From positions 806,001 to 870,000 of the forward strand of contig NZ_CP036319.1 of the NCBI RefSeq assembly GCF_007752935.1: 64,000 nt of DNA. The letters are read 5' to 3'. How positions within the stretch are numbered: the first letter of the stretch is position 1; each line of letters begins with the position of its first letter. Shown here one piece after another: positions 17,250 through 27,327 of this stretch. Both the position numbers and the translations under genes were made by a program. The notes beneath the pieces are model-generated. The model saw only the letters and a program-made list of their open reading frames with translations. It did no database searches and was not told where the DNA came from. The stretch comes from Crateriforma conspicua (GTDB lineage: Bacteria; Planctomycetota; Planctomycetia; Pirellulales; Pirellulaceae).

Positions 17250-19238
17250 GTGTTGTTGCCGCGTGCACGAATCTTTGATCGCTATCGCTGTTTGCACAGT
17301 CGATGGATCGTTGCATGCCTGGTGATCATGGGCGGATGCCGAGGCCATCGACCCGCTTGGCAAATCGCTCAAAGCAGCGTTCCGGTCAAACCATCTGCTG
17401 CATCGGTACAGCCGGTTCCATCGCCAACCGATGCGTCCATTCGTGGTGCCGACACAATCGCCGGAGCGGCTGCCGGCAAACATGGAAGCCCTTGGCGACT
17501 GGCGTCCCACGAGTCCGCCAGTGATGTCACCGCCGATGATGCCGCATTCAAACAACAGTGGGATCCGCTGACCGGCGGTGATCAACGATTCGCAACGATC
17601 GGCGGTCCGGAGTTATGGACGGGTGGTGGTGGCGCGGACGGGTTACCGCCAAGGCGACCGATAAGCGAAGCCGAAATGCTGACCATCGCGTTGACCGATG
17701 CGCCGGCGATCCGTTCGCTGGGGATTCGCGTTCTGTCCAATCCCGAATCATTGACCACGGCGTACGATCGGGCGATCGAAGTCACCGACCCGTTCTTTGG
17801 GCCCGCCGCCGCGTTGGCGGAATTTGACAGTCAGCTTTCCGCCAGTCTGAACACGGCCAATAACGACCGTGTTTTCAACAACGCGACGCTGGGCGGTGAG
17901 GTTCAGGAACTGGTGCAGGACACCGCCGAAGCGACAATCGGATGGCAAAAGCGGTCGGTCAGTGGTGCGGTCTTTGATATCCAGCGGGTGCATCTGTACG
18001 ACAACAACAATCGGCAAGGCAATCGGTTTCCCAATTACTGGGAATCCTATTTCGAAGCCGGGGTGCGTCAGCCGCTGCTGCGTGGTGCCGGGCGGACGTT
18101 CAATGAAATCGCCGGACCCAATGCCAGTCCTGGATTCAACTTTTCCAACGGCATCTTGATCGCAAGGATGAACACGCAGATCAGCGATATCGATTTTCGA
18201 ATCGCGTTGCGTGATTTCGTTCAAGAACTGTATGCCACCTATTGGACGCTTCGCCGAGAGTATCAGTCGCTGGAAAGTCTGTTGGAGGCCAAGCAGATGG
18301 CCTACGAAACTTGGCAATCGACCCTGGCACGACGCGAGGCAGACTTGCAGGGTGGCGAAGCCGATAAAGAAGCTCAGGCACGTTCCCGCTACTATCAACT
18401 GCGACGTCAGATCATCAACGTGTTGGATGCGGACCAGCCACAATCCGGACTACTGGTCACGGAACGTCGGTTACGACAAATGTTGGGTATGCCCATCAAC
18501 GAAGGCACGATTCTGTTTCCCGTTGATCCGCCGGCCGACGTGAAATATGTGTTCGATTTTCCTGCGTTGGTGCAGCGAGGTCTCAGTTATCGCGATGAAC
18601 TGCGGCGACAATCGATTCGCGTTCAACAGGAACGTTATCGTTTGATCGCGGCAAAGAACTTCTTGTTGCCACAAGTCGATCTGATCGGACGATATCGCGT
18701 TCGCGGGTTCGGCGACGACCTGTTCGGTGACGGTCTGGATCGTTTCAGTTCCGCGTTCGACGATTTCTATTCGTTCGACCACCAGGAGTGGCAGTTCGGG
18801 CTGGAAATGGGCGTTCCCGTTGGTCGACGCCAGGCAAAGGCAGCGGTGGCTAACGCGAAACTGCAGCTGAATCGACAGTTGACAATTCTGGATCAACAGC
18901 AAACCGCTTTGCGTACCGAGATCAGTGATGCGTACAGCGAAGTCGACGCGGCCTATGATGCGTTGACGGTGTCAAAAGAAATCCTAGACGCTTCCCAAGA
19001 TCGGTACGACGCATCGTTGGCGCTGTATGAGAACGACAAGATTCAGATCGAATTCTTGCTGGATGCTCAACAGGAATTGGTGCGATCACAACAGCAAATG
19101 GCCGAAGACCAAAGCAGGTATTCCCTGTCATTGATTCAGTTGAACGCGGTGACCGGGACCCTGTTAACCGATCTAGGGATCAACGTCGCTTATGGGCCAT
19201 GCGGTACACAAGAATCCCTGGTGGAAGATCACCCCTGA
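17250..19238 (+). CDS. TolC-family outer-membrane channel lipoprotein
   Basis: A predicted outer-membrane efflux channel subunit of 662 residues. Its frame opens at TTG 17166, but GTG at 17250 (or the TTGs at 17253/17256) puts a normal signal before the lipobox LVIMGGC; I use 17250. TolC-like repeat structure follows: SEAEMLTIALTDAPAIRSLG, then two long helical hairpins (for example RREYQSLESLLEAKQMAYET and the QQTALRTEISDAYSEVDAAY stretch). Beta-strand segments such as ASLNTANNDRVFNNATLGG sit between them. It lies tail-to-tail, 11 nt from an HlyD-type adaptor on the other strand. An efflux or type I secretion role is likely, yet no pump or ABC gene adjoins it. Confidence 0.88.
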   Translation: MLLPRARIFDRYRCLHSRWIVACLVIMGGCRGHRPAWQIAQSSVPVKPSAASVQPVPSPTDASIRGADTIAGAAAGKHGSPWRLASHESASDVTADDAAFKQQWDPLTGGDQRFATIGGPELWTGGGGADGLPPRRPISEAEMLTIALTDAPAIRSLGIRVLSNPESLTTAYDRAIEVTDPFFGPAAALAEFDSQLSASLNTANNDRVFNNATLGGEVQELVQDTAEATIGWQKRSVSGAVFDIQRVHLYDNNNRQGNRFPNYWESYFEAGVRQPLLRGAGRTFNEIAGPNASPGFNFSNGILIARMNTQISDIDFRIALRDFVQELYATYWTLRREYQSLESLLEAKQMAYETWQSTLARREADLQGGEADKEAQARSRYYQLRRQIINVLDADQPQSGLLVTERRLRQMLGMPINEGTILFPVDPPADVKYVFDFPALVQRGLSYRDELRRQSIRVQQERYRLIAAKNFLLPQVDLIGRYRVRGFGDDLFGDGLDRFSSAFDDFYSFDHQEWQFGLEMGVPVGRRQAKAAVANAKLQLNRQLTILDQQQTALRTEISDAYSEVDAAYDALTVSKEILDASQDRYDASLALYENDKIQIEFLLDAQQELVRSQQQMAEDQSRYSLSLIQLNAVTGTLLTDLGINVAYGPCGTQESLVEDHP

Positions 19239-19249
19239 TTCACCCGGCA

Positions 19250-20311
19250 TCAACGCGGCACCGGTCCCATTTCAATCGACATCGTTCCTTTCATGCCGGC
19301 ACGCAACCGTCGGTCGGGGTTGTCGATTCGTGCCCAAAGACGTGTTTGACCGGTGACCGGGTGCAGTTCCGGCGAAACAAAGGTCACGTTCCCGGTCCAT
19401 GTTTCGGGGCCCGACGATGCGGTCATCGGGGTCGCTGCACTGGCCATGCTGGGGGTCGCACCACCGGCCATGCTGGTCGCACGCAAGCGAAATTCCACCT
19501 TGGCGTCTAGCAATTCATCGCCATAACGCTGACCGTCGACAAAGCACTCCACACGAATCGGATTTAGCGAGATGACTCGAACGAGCGGTTTGCCCTGTTC
19601 CACCCACTGACCGGGTTCGACCATGACTTCGGCAACGCGACCGCCGATGGGGGATTGATAGTGGTGCTTGGTCAAACGGGTTTCGATCAGACGAACGGCC
19701 GCCAGTTTTTCCTTTGCTTTAGCCGTGGCGATTTCCCGTTGTTGATCCGCCTGTTCGATCGCCAGCGTGGATTGGTCGACGACCAATTGCAATCGTTCGA
19801 TTTCCGTTCCGCTGATCGCTCCGGCGAAACGCTGGTTGGCCTGTTGTGACTTTTGCAATTCTTGTTGATGAACGTCCAGCGACCTTTGGGCGTACCGAGC
19901 GTCGACATCGTTGCGGCTTTCGATGACGGCGGCTTCGTAGGCGGCTTTGGCGGCTTGATATTCCGCATTGATTTCTTCGTCGGCAAATTGAACCATCAAT
20001 GCTGCAGGTTCGATGGAATCGCCTTCGCGGACATGAATGCTTTGGATGATCCCGCTGATCGGTGATGCCAGCGTCGTGTTTTGAATCAGCGACGTTTGGG
20101 CATCGACCCGAATGATCGCTGACGTTGTGGTCGATTCCGGCGATGGGCTTGCGCTGACACTGCTTTCCGGTGGCGTTTGCCCGATCACATGGCCGGCGAA
20201 AACGCACGACATGATGGCCAGCACGGTGCAGCCGGTTAGGTCAAGATCGCAAAACGCTTTGGGTAACAACGATCGGCATTGGCTTGTTTGGGCAGCGGAA
20301 AACAATGACAT
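19250..20311 (-). CDS. HlyD/RND-type periplasmic adaptor protein
   Basis: A membrane-fusion adaptor of 353 residues when started at ATG 20311; an upstream ATG at 20443 adds 44 residues with no signal features. A hydrophobic segment (VLAIMSCVFAGHVIG) is followed by a barrel-sandwich half (ASPISGIIQSIHVREGDSIE). Next come a roughly 120-residue coiled-coil hairpin (AAYEAAVIESRNDVDARYAQ onward), the returning lipoyl half (SPIGGRVAEVMVEPGQWVEQ), and a beta-barrel domain. A Met/Ala/Thr-rich insertion, SMAGGATPSMASAATPM, interrupts the barrel and is atypical. It is tail-to-tail with the TolC-like gene, so the two are probably functional partners though not co-transcribed. Confidence 0.87.
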   Translation of the reverse strand: MSLFSAAQTSQCRSLLPKAFCDLDLTGCTVLAIMSCVFAGHVIGQTPPESSVSASPSPESTTTSAIIRVDAQTSLIQNTTLASPISGIIQSIHVREGDSIEPAALMVQFADEEINAEYQAAKAAYEAAVIESRNDVDARYAQRSLDVHQQELQKSQQANQRFAGAISGTEIERLQLVVDQSTLAIEQADQQREIATAKAKEKLAAVRLIETRLTKHHYQSPIGGRVAEVMVEPGQWVEQGKPLVRVISLNPIRVECFVDGQRYGDELLDAKVEFRLRATSMAGGATPSMASAATPMTASSGPETWTGNVTFVSPELHPVTGQTRLWARIDNPDRRLRAGMKGTMSIEMGPVPR

Positions 20312-20452
20312 CGAACCTGGATCCCCAAGACGCAAGGCGGGTGAACGGGCCCCGGGGGCCTTGCCGGCAAAGCTAGTCGCCGGGGCAAGTCGATTCAATG
20401 ATTTCCAAGCGTCTTGGCCGCAGGTCGATTCCTGGCGTAGCAATCGTGCGGG

Positions 20453-20992
20453 TTATTCACCCACCGGACGGCGGACGGTCACCCGATAGGCCCAAACGTA
20501 CGTCGGGCCGGATTCCGAGGTCGGTCGTAGACAAACCGATGTACCGTCGGTGTCTTGGCGAGTCGATGGTTCGGCGGCGATGTCGATCAGTGATCGATGT
20601 TCGGCGGGCCATTGATAGGTCGACCGAGGGTCCGCTGGGGCTTCCTTGCTGCGGCACGCCCACTCAAATCGAATGGTGCATGCATCGTCGGTACAGGATT
20701 CCGGTTCGACACTGACGCTGAAATGGCTGGTTCCGCTGGCACCGACGCCCAAGGCGACGCAACGTTCACCGATCGATTCAACGGACACTTGTTGTAGGGG
20801 TGCCGAATCAGGCCAGACATCTTCGCCCGTTCCTTCGACAGATTGCAGCAGTGGTTGATCGCCGAAAGCAACGTCGTGGCAAAACCGGTCTTTTTGCCAA
20901 TGGAAGTGGACCGTGAAGTTGCCGATGCCCAGCAGAACATCCTGCGGCAGTGCATCATTCGGGCGAGCGGTTGCGTCGGCGGGGTGGGTCAT
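20453..20992 (-). CDS. Unknown 179-residue protein coupled to hisH
   Basis: I do not recognise a family. The protein has no signal peptide or membrane span and appears to be beta-rich, with alternating hydrophobic/charged stretches such as [20 protein letters not shown] and [10 protein letters not shown]. Several Cys and Trp residues occur. Its ATG overlaps the hisH stop by 4 nt, and hisH in turn overlaps the upstream haem-protein gene. The three are therefore likely to be one transcript with coupled translation. A role linked to histidine synthesis is not implied by the sequence. The reading frame is real because of this tight spacing and normal codon use. Confidence 0.65.
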   Translation of the reverse strand: MTHPADATARPNDALPQDVLLGIGNFTVHFHWQKDRFCHDVAFGDQPLLQSVEGTGEDVWPDSAPLQQVSVESIGERCVALGVGASGTSHFSVSVEPESCTDDACTIRFEWACRSKEAPADPRSTYQWPAEHRSLIDIAAEPSTRQDTDGTSVCLRPTSESGPTYVWAYRVTVRRPVGE

Positions 20993-21618
20993 GAGGCGAC
21001 CGTACCTGCAACGGGCAAATCATTGAAACCGGACAACAGTTTCAGTCCATCCGCTTGGCTCTTTTCCGGGTGGAACTGGCACGCGTAAACATTTTCTTTC
21101 CACACCATCGCACAGAACGGACCGCCGTAGTCGGATGTCAACGCGACGACATCGGGATCGTCGGGGCGTACGTAGTAGCTGTGGACAAAGTAAAAGTGTG
21201 TGCCGTCGGGGATGTCTTTTAAAATCGGGGCATCATTTTTGCGTTGGACTTGGTTCCATCCCATGTGAGGAACCTTGTAGCTGTCGTCCAGTTCGAAACG
21301 AACGACGTCGCCGCTGATGATCCCCAAACCTTCGTGTTCGCCGTGTTCGGTGCTGCGGTCAAACAACAACTGCAATCCCAAACAGATCCCCAAAAATGGC
21401 CGGCCCGAGGCGACGAAATCGCGAATCGGCGCGGCCAAGTCGCGACGATGAATTTCGTCCATAGCATCACCGAAGGCACCGACCCCTGGCAGAATCAGTT
21501 TCTGGGCTCCGGCGATCGTCTGTGGGTCGGATGTGATTTCGGCTTGGCCGCCGACACGCTCGATTGCTTTCTGGACGCTCCGCAGATTGCCCATCTGGTA
21601 GTCGACGATCGTGATCAT
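20989..21618 (-). CDS. hisH: Imidazole glycerol phosphate synthase, glutaminase subunit HisH
   Basis: HisH supplies ammonia from glutamine to HisF, making IGP and AICAR in histidine synthesis. The 209-residue protein is full length. The class I glutamine amidotransferase triad is complete: nucleophile Cys79 in FLGICLGLQ, His183 and Glu185 in [10 protein letters not shown]. The oxyanion region [11 protein letters not shown] is present. The partner hisF is not in this window, so the his genes are probably dispersed, as is common in planctomycetes. The gene overlaps its neighbours by 4 nt on both sides: upstream, the PVC-type haem protein, and downstream, a 179-residue unknown. That layout is unusual for a biosynthetic enzyme. 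Confidence 0.97.
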   Translation of the reverse strand: MITIVDYQMGNLRSVQKAIERVGGQAEITSDPQTIAGAQKLILPGVGAFGDAMDEIHRRDLAAPIRDFVASGRPFLGICLGLQLLFDRSTEHGEHEGLGIISGDVVRFELDDSYKVPHMGWNQVQRKNDAPILKDIPDGTHFYFVHSYYVRPDDPDVVALTSDYGGPFCAMVWKENVYACQFHPEKSQADGLKLLSGFNDLPVAGTVAS

Positions 21619-24600
21619 GGTTGTTCCGGCAAAGGGACTTGAGTCGGACCTGTCAGGTACGCGAAAAGGTCGTGGCGGTCTTGATCGGACATCGCATCGA
21701 TCAAACCATCGGGCATCGCAGACTTTTCAGTCTTTTGGGCTTCTTCGATTTCATCCGCAGCCACTGTGATCTTGTCGGTTGCGGTCTGAATCGTCCAGGT
21801 GCGGTCGTTTTCGTCCAAGACCAAGCCGTTGACGACCCGGCCGTCGGCTAGCAAAACCACGGTCATGCGAAAGTCCTTGTCCACAACGGCACTGGGATCG
21901 ATCACATTTTCCAAGATGTAATCCCAGTTGGATCGGTTCGCGCCGGTCAAGTCGGGGCCGACGTCGCCGCCCGATCCGTACAGACGGTGGCAGGTCCCAC
22001 AATTTTTTTCGAACAGGAATCGGCCGCGTCGCGCGTCGGCGGTTTTCAAGACGCCGGTCGCAAAGTCCGATTTCAACGCTTCGATTTGGCGTCGTTTTTC
22101 GATCGGGCTGACTCGAACCTTGCCCCAGACGCGGTCAATGCGATTCGATAGGGAAGCATCCGCCAAACTGTGGATTTGGCGGACCTGTGACGCGGTGACA
22201 TCCGCACGTGGGATCTTGTTGCTTTCCAAAGCGTCGATCAATTGGTCGGCAAAGGAAACGCGGCTGACCAACAGCGACACCACTTCCGGCCTGCGGGGCG
22301 CGCGAAACCGGTTGTACTGTGCCAAGATCATGCGGGCGACCTCGGGGTTGTCGAACGTCGACAAACCTTTGGCCGCGACCACATTCGTTCGTGGATCGCG
22401 AAGAAGTTTCTGGCAGACTTCGAACAGATTATCTGGACGACTGTCGATCAACGTTTGGACGGCCGACAGACGCTGCGCGGGATCCGCCGATCCATCGAGT
22501 GCCAGATCGGTGATGGCTTCCAAAGCCTGTCCGTTGCCAAAGACCACGTCCAGGTTTTGGATCTGACGTGACAAGCCGTTCTGTTTGGCCGAAGCTGCGA
22601 ATGTATCCCATCCCAGAGGACGGTCCACCCGACGGACACCGCGAACCGCAGCGGACAAACCGCTGATGACATCGGCCACTGCATCGGCATCGTCGGAAGC
22701 GGCGATGCCACGCAGGATTTGTGTCAAGGGTTCCGGAGACGTTGCGACGTCTTCGGCCAAACGACGCGTCACGTTCCGTCGAATTGTCGACAGTCGGCTA
22801 TCCACGCACAGGGATGCCAACTGGTCGGGCGATTGTTCCGCCACCGGCATCAGTCCGTACCAAATCAACAGCGGGATATTGTGGTCGCCTTCGTCCTGGA
22901 TTCGTCGGGTCAAGGGGGACGCCAGCTTGGTCCGCAGGCTGACGGGCAACCGCTGAAGCGTCGACGCCAAGCTAAGTCGCACCAAAGCAGAATCTTCCGT
23001 TTCCGCCAGTTCAATCAGCCGGTCCAGCCAAGTCGATGCACCGGAGAAGGCTTCGTCGGATTCCTTTAGCGATGCATGCCACGGGCCCATGACGTCGTCG
23101 ATGGGCCAGGAATCAGCGATGGCGCGAACGCCGATCGCACGCATCGTTTCGTCGGAATGCTTCAGCAGACGCTCCAAATCGGCATCGTTCAGTGAGCGGA
23201 GCGCCCACAGTGTGCGGGACAATCGGGCTTGCAGTTTGCTGTCAGCGGCGATCCGGCAAGTCGCACGGATTTTGCGAATGTCGTCCGCGGTCAGCGTACC
23301 GGCGACTTGGCGTGATTGCAGCACCAGTCGTGCTTGTCGAACGAACCAAGCGTTGTTGCTGGTATGTAGGGCGACCAATGATTCCACCGACTTCGCACGT
23401 AGGTCGTGCGGCGAACCCGCCAAAGCGTTGGGTGTTGCACTTGAGTCGTCACCGTCGTAGCGGATTTGGTAGATGCGTCCGCTGGTGCGATGAACGCCGG
23501 TGTGTTCGTGGCATTCGCCCGTATCACTCCAGTCCAGAACATAGACGTCGCCATCGGGCCCGTACGACATTTCCATGCCGCGGAACCAAGGATCGCTGGC
23601 GATCATGAAGTCCGGTTCGTGCCGGGCAACGTAGCCCCCGCCGATGCGTTCCAACCGTTCCACGTTGGCCCGCCGACCGTGCAAATTCAAAGTGAACAGT
23701 TTTCCGTCATAGATGTTCGGCCATTTGCCGCCGCGATAAATCATTGCCCCGCAATGGGCGTGCCCGCCGCCGAAATCGTTGGCCGCACCATCGCGCGACG
23801 CCTGCCATGTTCCGCCGGTGTCGAAGTGCCAGTGGTCGGCGTGAAAGTCGATCAGTTGATACGTGTGGCGATTCGGATCCAGCGTGAAGGGCCGCCGAAA
23901 ATGAGCGCCCGCGATTCCATGCCACAGATGGCCGATGACCGTGTTGGTAAAGAACAGATCACCCGCTTCGTTCCAGTCGTGGCCCCAGGGATTGGTGGTT
24001 CCCGCGTTGATCACTTCCACCGCGGACGTGGTCGGATGATACCGCCAGATGCCGCCCTCCAGTGCAACGCGTTGTTCGTCGGGGGTTCCAGGGGTGCCGA
24101 TTCGTCCCGGGCATGATCCGCCACAGCGTCCGTAAAGCCAACCGTCGGGACCGAATCGCAGGCCGTTGGCAAAGTTGTGATAGTTCTGCTTGGCGACTTC
24201 GAATCCATCCAGGATGACTTCGGCCGGACCGTCGGCCACGCCATCACCGTTGGCATCGGGGATGAACAGCAACTGCGGCGGGCACATCAGCCAGACGCCA
24301 CCGAGCCCGACTTCGACACTGGTCAACATCTGCACGTCGTCGGTAAAGACGTGTCGCTGGTCGGAACGACCGTCGCCGTCTTGGTCGACAAAGAACAGGA
24401 CTCGATCACGAAGGCTGCGATTGAAACGTTCGCTGCGATCGGAATAGGTGTAGTTTTCCGCCACCCACAGTCGACCTCGCGCGTCCCAAGCCATGTCGAT
24501 GGGATTTTGAACGTCGGGTTCGGCGGCAAAAACCCGTGCGGAAAAACCGTCGGGCAATTGCATGGTGGATGCCGCCTGTTCGGCCGACATCACCGGAGCG

Positions 24601-24788
24601 TCGCCGTCGCGATCGTTGTTGATCGGCGTGGGGAAATCGTCGGCGCCGGCGGTTGTGACGGCGATGGTCATCAACATCCCGACGACCAAGGCCGGAAAGT
24701 GGAACCGTTGCGTGTTGCCGTGTCGGGGGAAGGGGCGACCGGCGGAGCACCGGAAAGATTCGATCGAAGGCATCAAGGCGGGCCGCAT
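21615..24788 (-). CDS. PVC-type haem-binding CxxCH protein with N-terminal propeller
   Basis: A large exported cytochrome of about 1057 residues, a family expanded in Planctomycetes and Verrucomicrobia. The signal peptide includes [19 protein letters not shown] beta-propeller of the PVC membrane-bound dehydrogenase type follows ([20 protein letters not shown], and [20 protein letters not shown]). The middle is made of HEAT-like helical repeats. Near the C-terminus is a cytochrome c domain, [20 protein letters not shown] with PDLTG, and the conserved [19 protein letters not shown] sequence that marks the family. Starts at 24773, 24788 or 24824 are possible; I use 24788. The role is probably extracellular or periplasmic oxidation of a sugar or similar substrate, not proven. 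It overlaps hisH by 4 nt. Confidence 0.92.
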   Translation of the reverse strand: MRPALMPSIESFRCSAGRPFPRHGNTQRFHFPALVVGMLMTIAVTTAGADDFPTPINNDRDGDAPVMSAEQAASTMQLPDGFSARVFAAEPDVQNPIDMAWDARGRLWVAENYTYSDRSERFNRSLRDRVLFFVDQDGDGRSDQRHVFTDDVQMLTSVEVGLGGVWLMCPPQLLFIPDANGDGVADGPAEVILDGFEVAKQNYHNFANGLRFGPDGWLYGRCGGSCPGRIGTPGTPDEQRVALEGGIWRYHPTTSAVEVINAGTTNPWGHDWNEAGDLFFTNTVIGHLWHGIAGAHFRRPFTLDPNRHTYQLIDFHADHWHFDTGGTWQASRDGAANDFGGGHAHCGAMIYRGGKWPNIYDGKLFTLNLHGRRANVERLERIGGGYVARHEPDFMIASDPWFRGMEMSYGPDGDVYVLDWSDTGECHEHTGVHRTSGRIYQIRYDGDDSSATPNALAGSPHDLRAKSVESLVALHTSNNAWFVRQARLVLQSRQVAGTLTADDIRKIRATCRIAADSKLQARLSRTLWALRSLNDADLERLLKHSDETMRAIGVRAIADSWPIDDVMGPWHASLKESDEAFSGASTWLDRLIELAETEDSALVRLSLASTLQRLPVSLRTKLASPLTRRIQDEGDHNIPLLIWYGLMPVAEQSPDQLASLCVDSRLSTIRRNVTRRLAEDVATSPEPLTQILRGIAASDDADAVADVISGLSAAVRGVRRVDRPLGWDTFAASAKQNGLSRQIQNLDVVFGNGQALEAITDLALDGSADPAQRLSAVQTLIDSRPDNLFEVCQKLLRDPRTNVVAAKGLSTFDNPEVARMILAQYNRFRAPRRPEVVSLLVSRVSFADQLIDALESNKIPRADVTASQVRQIHSLADASLSNRIDRVWGKVRVSPIEKRRQIEALKSDFATGVLKTADARRGRFLFEKNCGTCHRLYGSGGDVGPDLTGANRSNWDYILENVIDPSAVVDKDFRMTVVLLADGRVVNGLVLDENDRTWTIQTATDKITVAADEIEEAQKTEKSAMPDGLIDAMSDQDRHDLFAYLTGPTQVPLPEQP

Positions 24789-25092
24789 GTGATGGGTGGG
24801 ACGATGGGCGGAAAAGCGTGGCAAGACCGCAGGTCGGTCATCGATCAGGTGATCGTGCCGTATCCAAAGTAATCGTTTTACGGGCTCGTTTCAGATCACA
24901 TGCTGTCGATTTGGCTCGCGGACGATTAACATTTGCTGCGCCGTGCGACTTTGCCCACGCTGGGGCCCGGCGAATACCGCCAAGCGGTCCTCAGCGAATG
25001 CCGCCACGCGGTCATCCGCCGGCGTGGCCAAACGCCCGTTCGTCCGCCTCCCGTTTTCGCATTCCCCGCCCTCATTGAAACCTGCCAGCGTC
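24789..25092. other. Divergent intergenic region, haem protein/alcohol dehydrogenase
   Basis: About 300 nt between two divergently read genes. Upstream reading-frame extensions of both genes run into it but carry no family sequence. The only clear structure is a tandem duplication (see the separate repeat entry). No recognisable promoter hexamers or operator were found. Confidence 0.4.
24970..25017. repeat. Imperfect 24-bp tandem duplication
   Basis: Two adjacent 24-nt units, 24970-24993 and 24994-25017, both of the form GCGAATNCCGCCNNGCGGTC, differ at four positions. Each has a GCCGCC/GCGG core able to pair weakly. The repeat lies about 75 nt upstream of the chosen alcohol dehydrogenase start. 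Confidence 0.6.
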
Positions 25093-26130
25093 ATGAAAGC
25101 TCTTTTGCTGACCGAATACAAAAACTTGGAAGTCACCGACGTCGATGAACCGGCGGTCGGACCTGACGACGTTCTGGTCCAGGTCGAAGCATGTGGAATT
25201 TGTGGCAGCGACATCCACGGCTATGACGGCAGCAGTGGCCGCCGGATTCCACCGTTGGTGATGGGGCACGAGGCGGCGGGAAACGTTGTTCGGACCGGCA
25301 AAAATGTGACCGACCTGAAACCCGGCGATGCCGTCACGTTTGATTCGATGGTGTCCTGTGGGCAATGTGAATTTTGCCGTTCCGGTCACCAGAACTTGTG
25401 CGACAACCGCATGGTGCTGGGCGTCAGTTGTGGCGATTACCGTCGCCACGGTGCGTTTGCCGAACGTATCAGTGTTCCACGGCGAATCGTGTATCGCTTG
25501 CCCGACGGTCTGCCGTTGGAACATGCCGCCCTGGTCGAAGCGGTTTCGGTGGCGGTACACGCGGCCAACGTGACCCCCATTACCCTGGGCGATACGGCGG
25601 TGGTGGTCGGTGCGGGGATGATCGGTTTGCTGACGATCCAGGCCGTTCGTGCCGCCGGTGCATCACGCGTCATTGCCATCGACATCAATGATCGTCGCTT
25701 GAAGGTCGCCCAAGACGTTGGTGCCACCGACGTGATCAACAGCAGCCAGGTCGACGCGGTACAAACGGTCATTCAGATGACCGGCGGACGTGGTGCGGAT
25801 GTGGCGATGGAAGTCGTTGGGATGACACCGACCGTACAGACCGCGATCGAATCGGTTCGCAAAGGTGGCTGCGTGACCCTGGTCGGAAACGTCACGCCGA
25901 CGATCGACTTGCCGCTGCAGTCGGTGGTCACGCGTGAAATTCGGTTGCAAGGCACCTGTGGCTGCAACGGTGAGTATCCCCAGTGCATCGACATGATGGC
26001 CCGAGGCATCATCGATGTTCGTCCGCTGATCACCCAGAAGATCTCGTTGGCACAGGGGCCCGAGTGGTTCGATCGGCTTTACAAGGGTGACCCGGATCAA
26101 ATGAAGGTCATCGTCTGTCCCCAGACTTGA
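25093..26130 (+). CDS. Zinc-dependent medium-chain alcohol/polyol dehydrogenase
   Basis: A 345-residue MDR-family NAD(P)-dependent dehydrogenase resembling sorbitol, threonine and galactitol-1-phosphate dehydrogenases. Catalytic zinc ligands are visible: Cys37 in ACGICGSD and His59-Glu60 in VMGHEAAG. The structural zinc lobe has Cys89, Cys92, Cys95 and Cys103 (SCGQCEFCRSGHQNLC). The Rossmann nucleotide-binding turn is VVVGAGMIGLL. The start at ATG 25093 gives the canonical MKALLLTEY N-terminus; the longer frame from 24943 adds unrelated residues. The gene ends 23 nt before a convergent regulator. Context gives no operon partner, so the natural substrate, a sugar alcohol or phosphorylated one, remains open. 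Confidence 0.94.
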   Translation: MKALLLTEYKNLEVTDVDEPAVGPDDVLVQVEACGICGSDIHGYDGSSGRRIPPLVMGHEAAGNVVRTGKNVTDLKPGDAVTFDSMVSCGQCEFCRSGHQNLCDNRMVLGVSCGDYRRHGAFAERISVPRRIVYRLPDGLPLEHAALVEAVSVAVHAANVTPITLGDTAVVVGAGMIGLLTIQAVRAAGASRVIAIDINDRRLKVAQDVGATDVINSSQVDAVQTVIQMTGGRGADVAMEVVGMTPTVQTAIESVRKGGCVTLVGNVTPTIDLPLQSVVTREIRLQGTCGCNGEYPQCIDMMARGIIDVRPLITQKISLAQGPEWFDRLYKGDPDQMKVIVCPQT

Positions 26131-26153
26131 TCCAAGCACGAGCACCGATGTGG

Positions 26154-27002
26154 TCAGTGCTGAACGACCAGCGTGACTTCGCTGCGACGGTGATTGAACA
26201 TCACATCGTTCATGAAGCTGGTCATCAACATCAAGCCGCGGCACTGTTCGATTTCAAAAGATTCGGGGGTGCCGGGCGCTGGGGTCGTTCGTGTGATGGC
26301 CCCTTTGCCTTCATGGGCCACCGAAATCCGTGTGTCGGAATTCGCGATGCTGACTTTGACACGCACCGCCAAGTCACAGTCGGCCGCGTCGGCGTGTTGA
26401 GGGTCCAGGATCTGTGATTCGCGGATCTGCAGGTTCCCGTACTGAATCGCGTTGAAGATTGCGCTGGCCATTGCCGTTGCCGTTCGGTAACGCAAGTTGG
26501 GGTTTCCGCACTTGGCCGCCGCCATCGTCGTGACCAAGTAGTTGGCAACGACCGGGATCGAACCGATGTCGTTGGTCAGCTTGAAATAGAACTCGGGTTT
26601 ACGCAGCTGTCCCGCCAGACCTGATGCCTGAGCCTCGGCCACGCGGTAGCCCAAAACTTGTCGAACGACCTTTGTCAACAATTGTTGCAACGAATCCTTG
26701 GGCACAAAGTCGGTCGCACCGATGGCCAAAGCGTCAACCGCCAGTGATTCGCTGCCGCGGGCGGTGACTACAACGATGGGAATTTCCGGATCGCTGTTGG
26801 TCAGATGTTGAACCAGTTGGCACCCGTCCAGAACCGGCATGTTTAGATCCGTCACGATGGCGTCGCAACTGTTGTCGTTCAGATAGTCCAGCGCTTGCTG
26901 GCCGTCTTCGACGCAATCAACATCGTGCTGGTCGGATTCCAGGATCGACCGCAACACTTCCATGTGCGTCAGGCTGTCCTCGGCTACTAAGATTTTGGCC
27001 AT
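26154..27002 (-). CDS. Response regulator with C-terminal HATPase (RsbW-like) domain
   Basis: A 282-residue protein joining a receiver domain to a GHKL ATPase domain. Residues 1-122 are a complete receiver: Asp8/Glu9 region (LVAEDS), phosphoacceptor Asp52 (VTDLNMPVLDG), the Thr in VVVTARG, and Lys near 101. Residues about 135-282 resemble anti-sigma-factor kinases of the RsbW type: AMASAIFNAIQYGN serves as the N box, and CRGLMLMTSFMNDV resembles the final lid/G2 region. The usual DxGxG motif is not clear (VAHEGKG instead). It may be a phosphorylation-gated anti-sigma or switch protein rather than a classic kinase. An AGGAAAC ribosome-site-like sequence precedes ATG 27002. No partner sigma or antagonist gene adjoins it. 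Confidence 0.85.
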   Translation of the reverse strand: MAKILVAEDSLTHMEVLRSILESDQHDVDCVEDGQQALDYLNDNSCDAIVTDLNMPVLDGCQLVQHLTNSDPEIPIVVVTARGSESLAVDALAIGATDFVPKDSLQQLLTKVVRQVLGYRVAEAQASGLAGQLRKPEFYFKLTNDIGSIPVVANYLVTTMAAAKCGNPNLRYRTATAMASAIFNAIQYGNLQIRESQILDPQHADAADCDLAVRVKVSIANSDTRISVAHEGKGAITRTTPAPGTPESFEIEQCRGLMLMTSFMNDVMFNHRRSEVTLVVQH

Positions 27003-27327
27003 GACAGGTTTCCTGACACCATGATGGGCATGCTATTGACGTCGCCTCATTCAACGTCGAACCGAAAGACCATTTATTGTATCCCGTTTGGCAGCGGACG
27101 TGGACGGGATGTCGACCATGCGTGACGCAAGGTGGCTGTCGGCTGCACTGCTGGCACGCCGACGGGATATCATTCCCCCCATGGCTGCGGACGTTCTGTC
27201 GATCGAACGTTCGATGGCTGGTTGGTGTCCGTGTTGTTTCGGAAACTTTGTGTTTTACAGGGCCGCGTTTGGTCGACCACAACGTCCGCCACGCAGTCTC
27301 CGTTCTTCGTGCCACCGCCGGGATGTC
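27003..27327. other. Gene-free divergent region, regulator/GNAT
   Basis: A 325-nt gap between divergent genes. The forward frame can be extended upstream to 27088, but the added residues have no family similarity. On the reverse strand TACAAT (27081-27076) could be a -10 element for the REC-HATPase gene, but the hexamer 17 nt upstream is a poor -35. Nothing else was identified. Confidence 0.35.

Noticed and set aside
27088-27327. N-terminal extension of the GNAT protein
   Set aside because: The added 80 residues are rich in Arg and Cys and unlike any GNAT N-terminus; the family sequence starts at ATG 27328.
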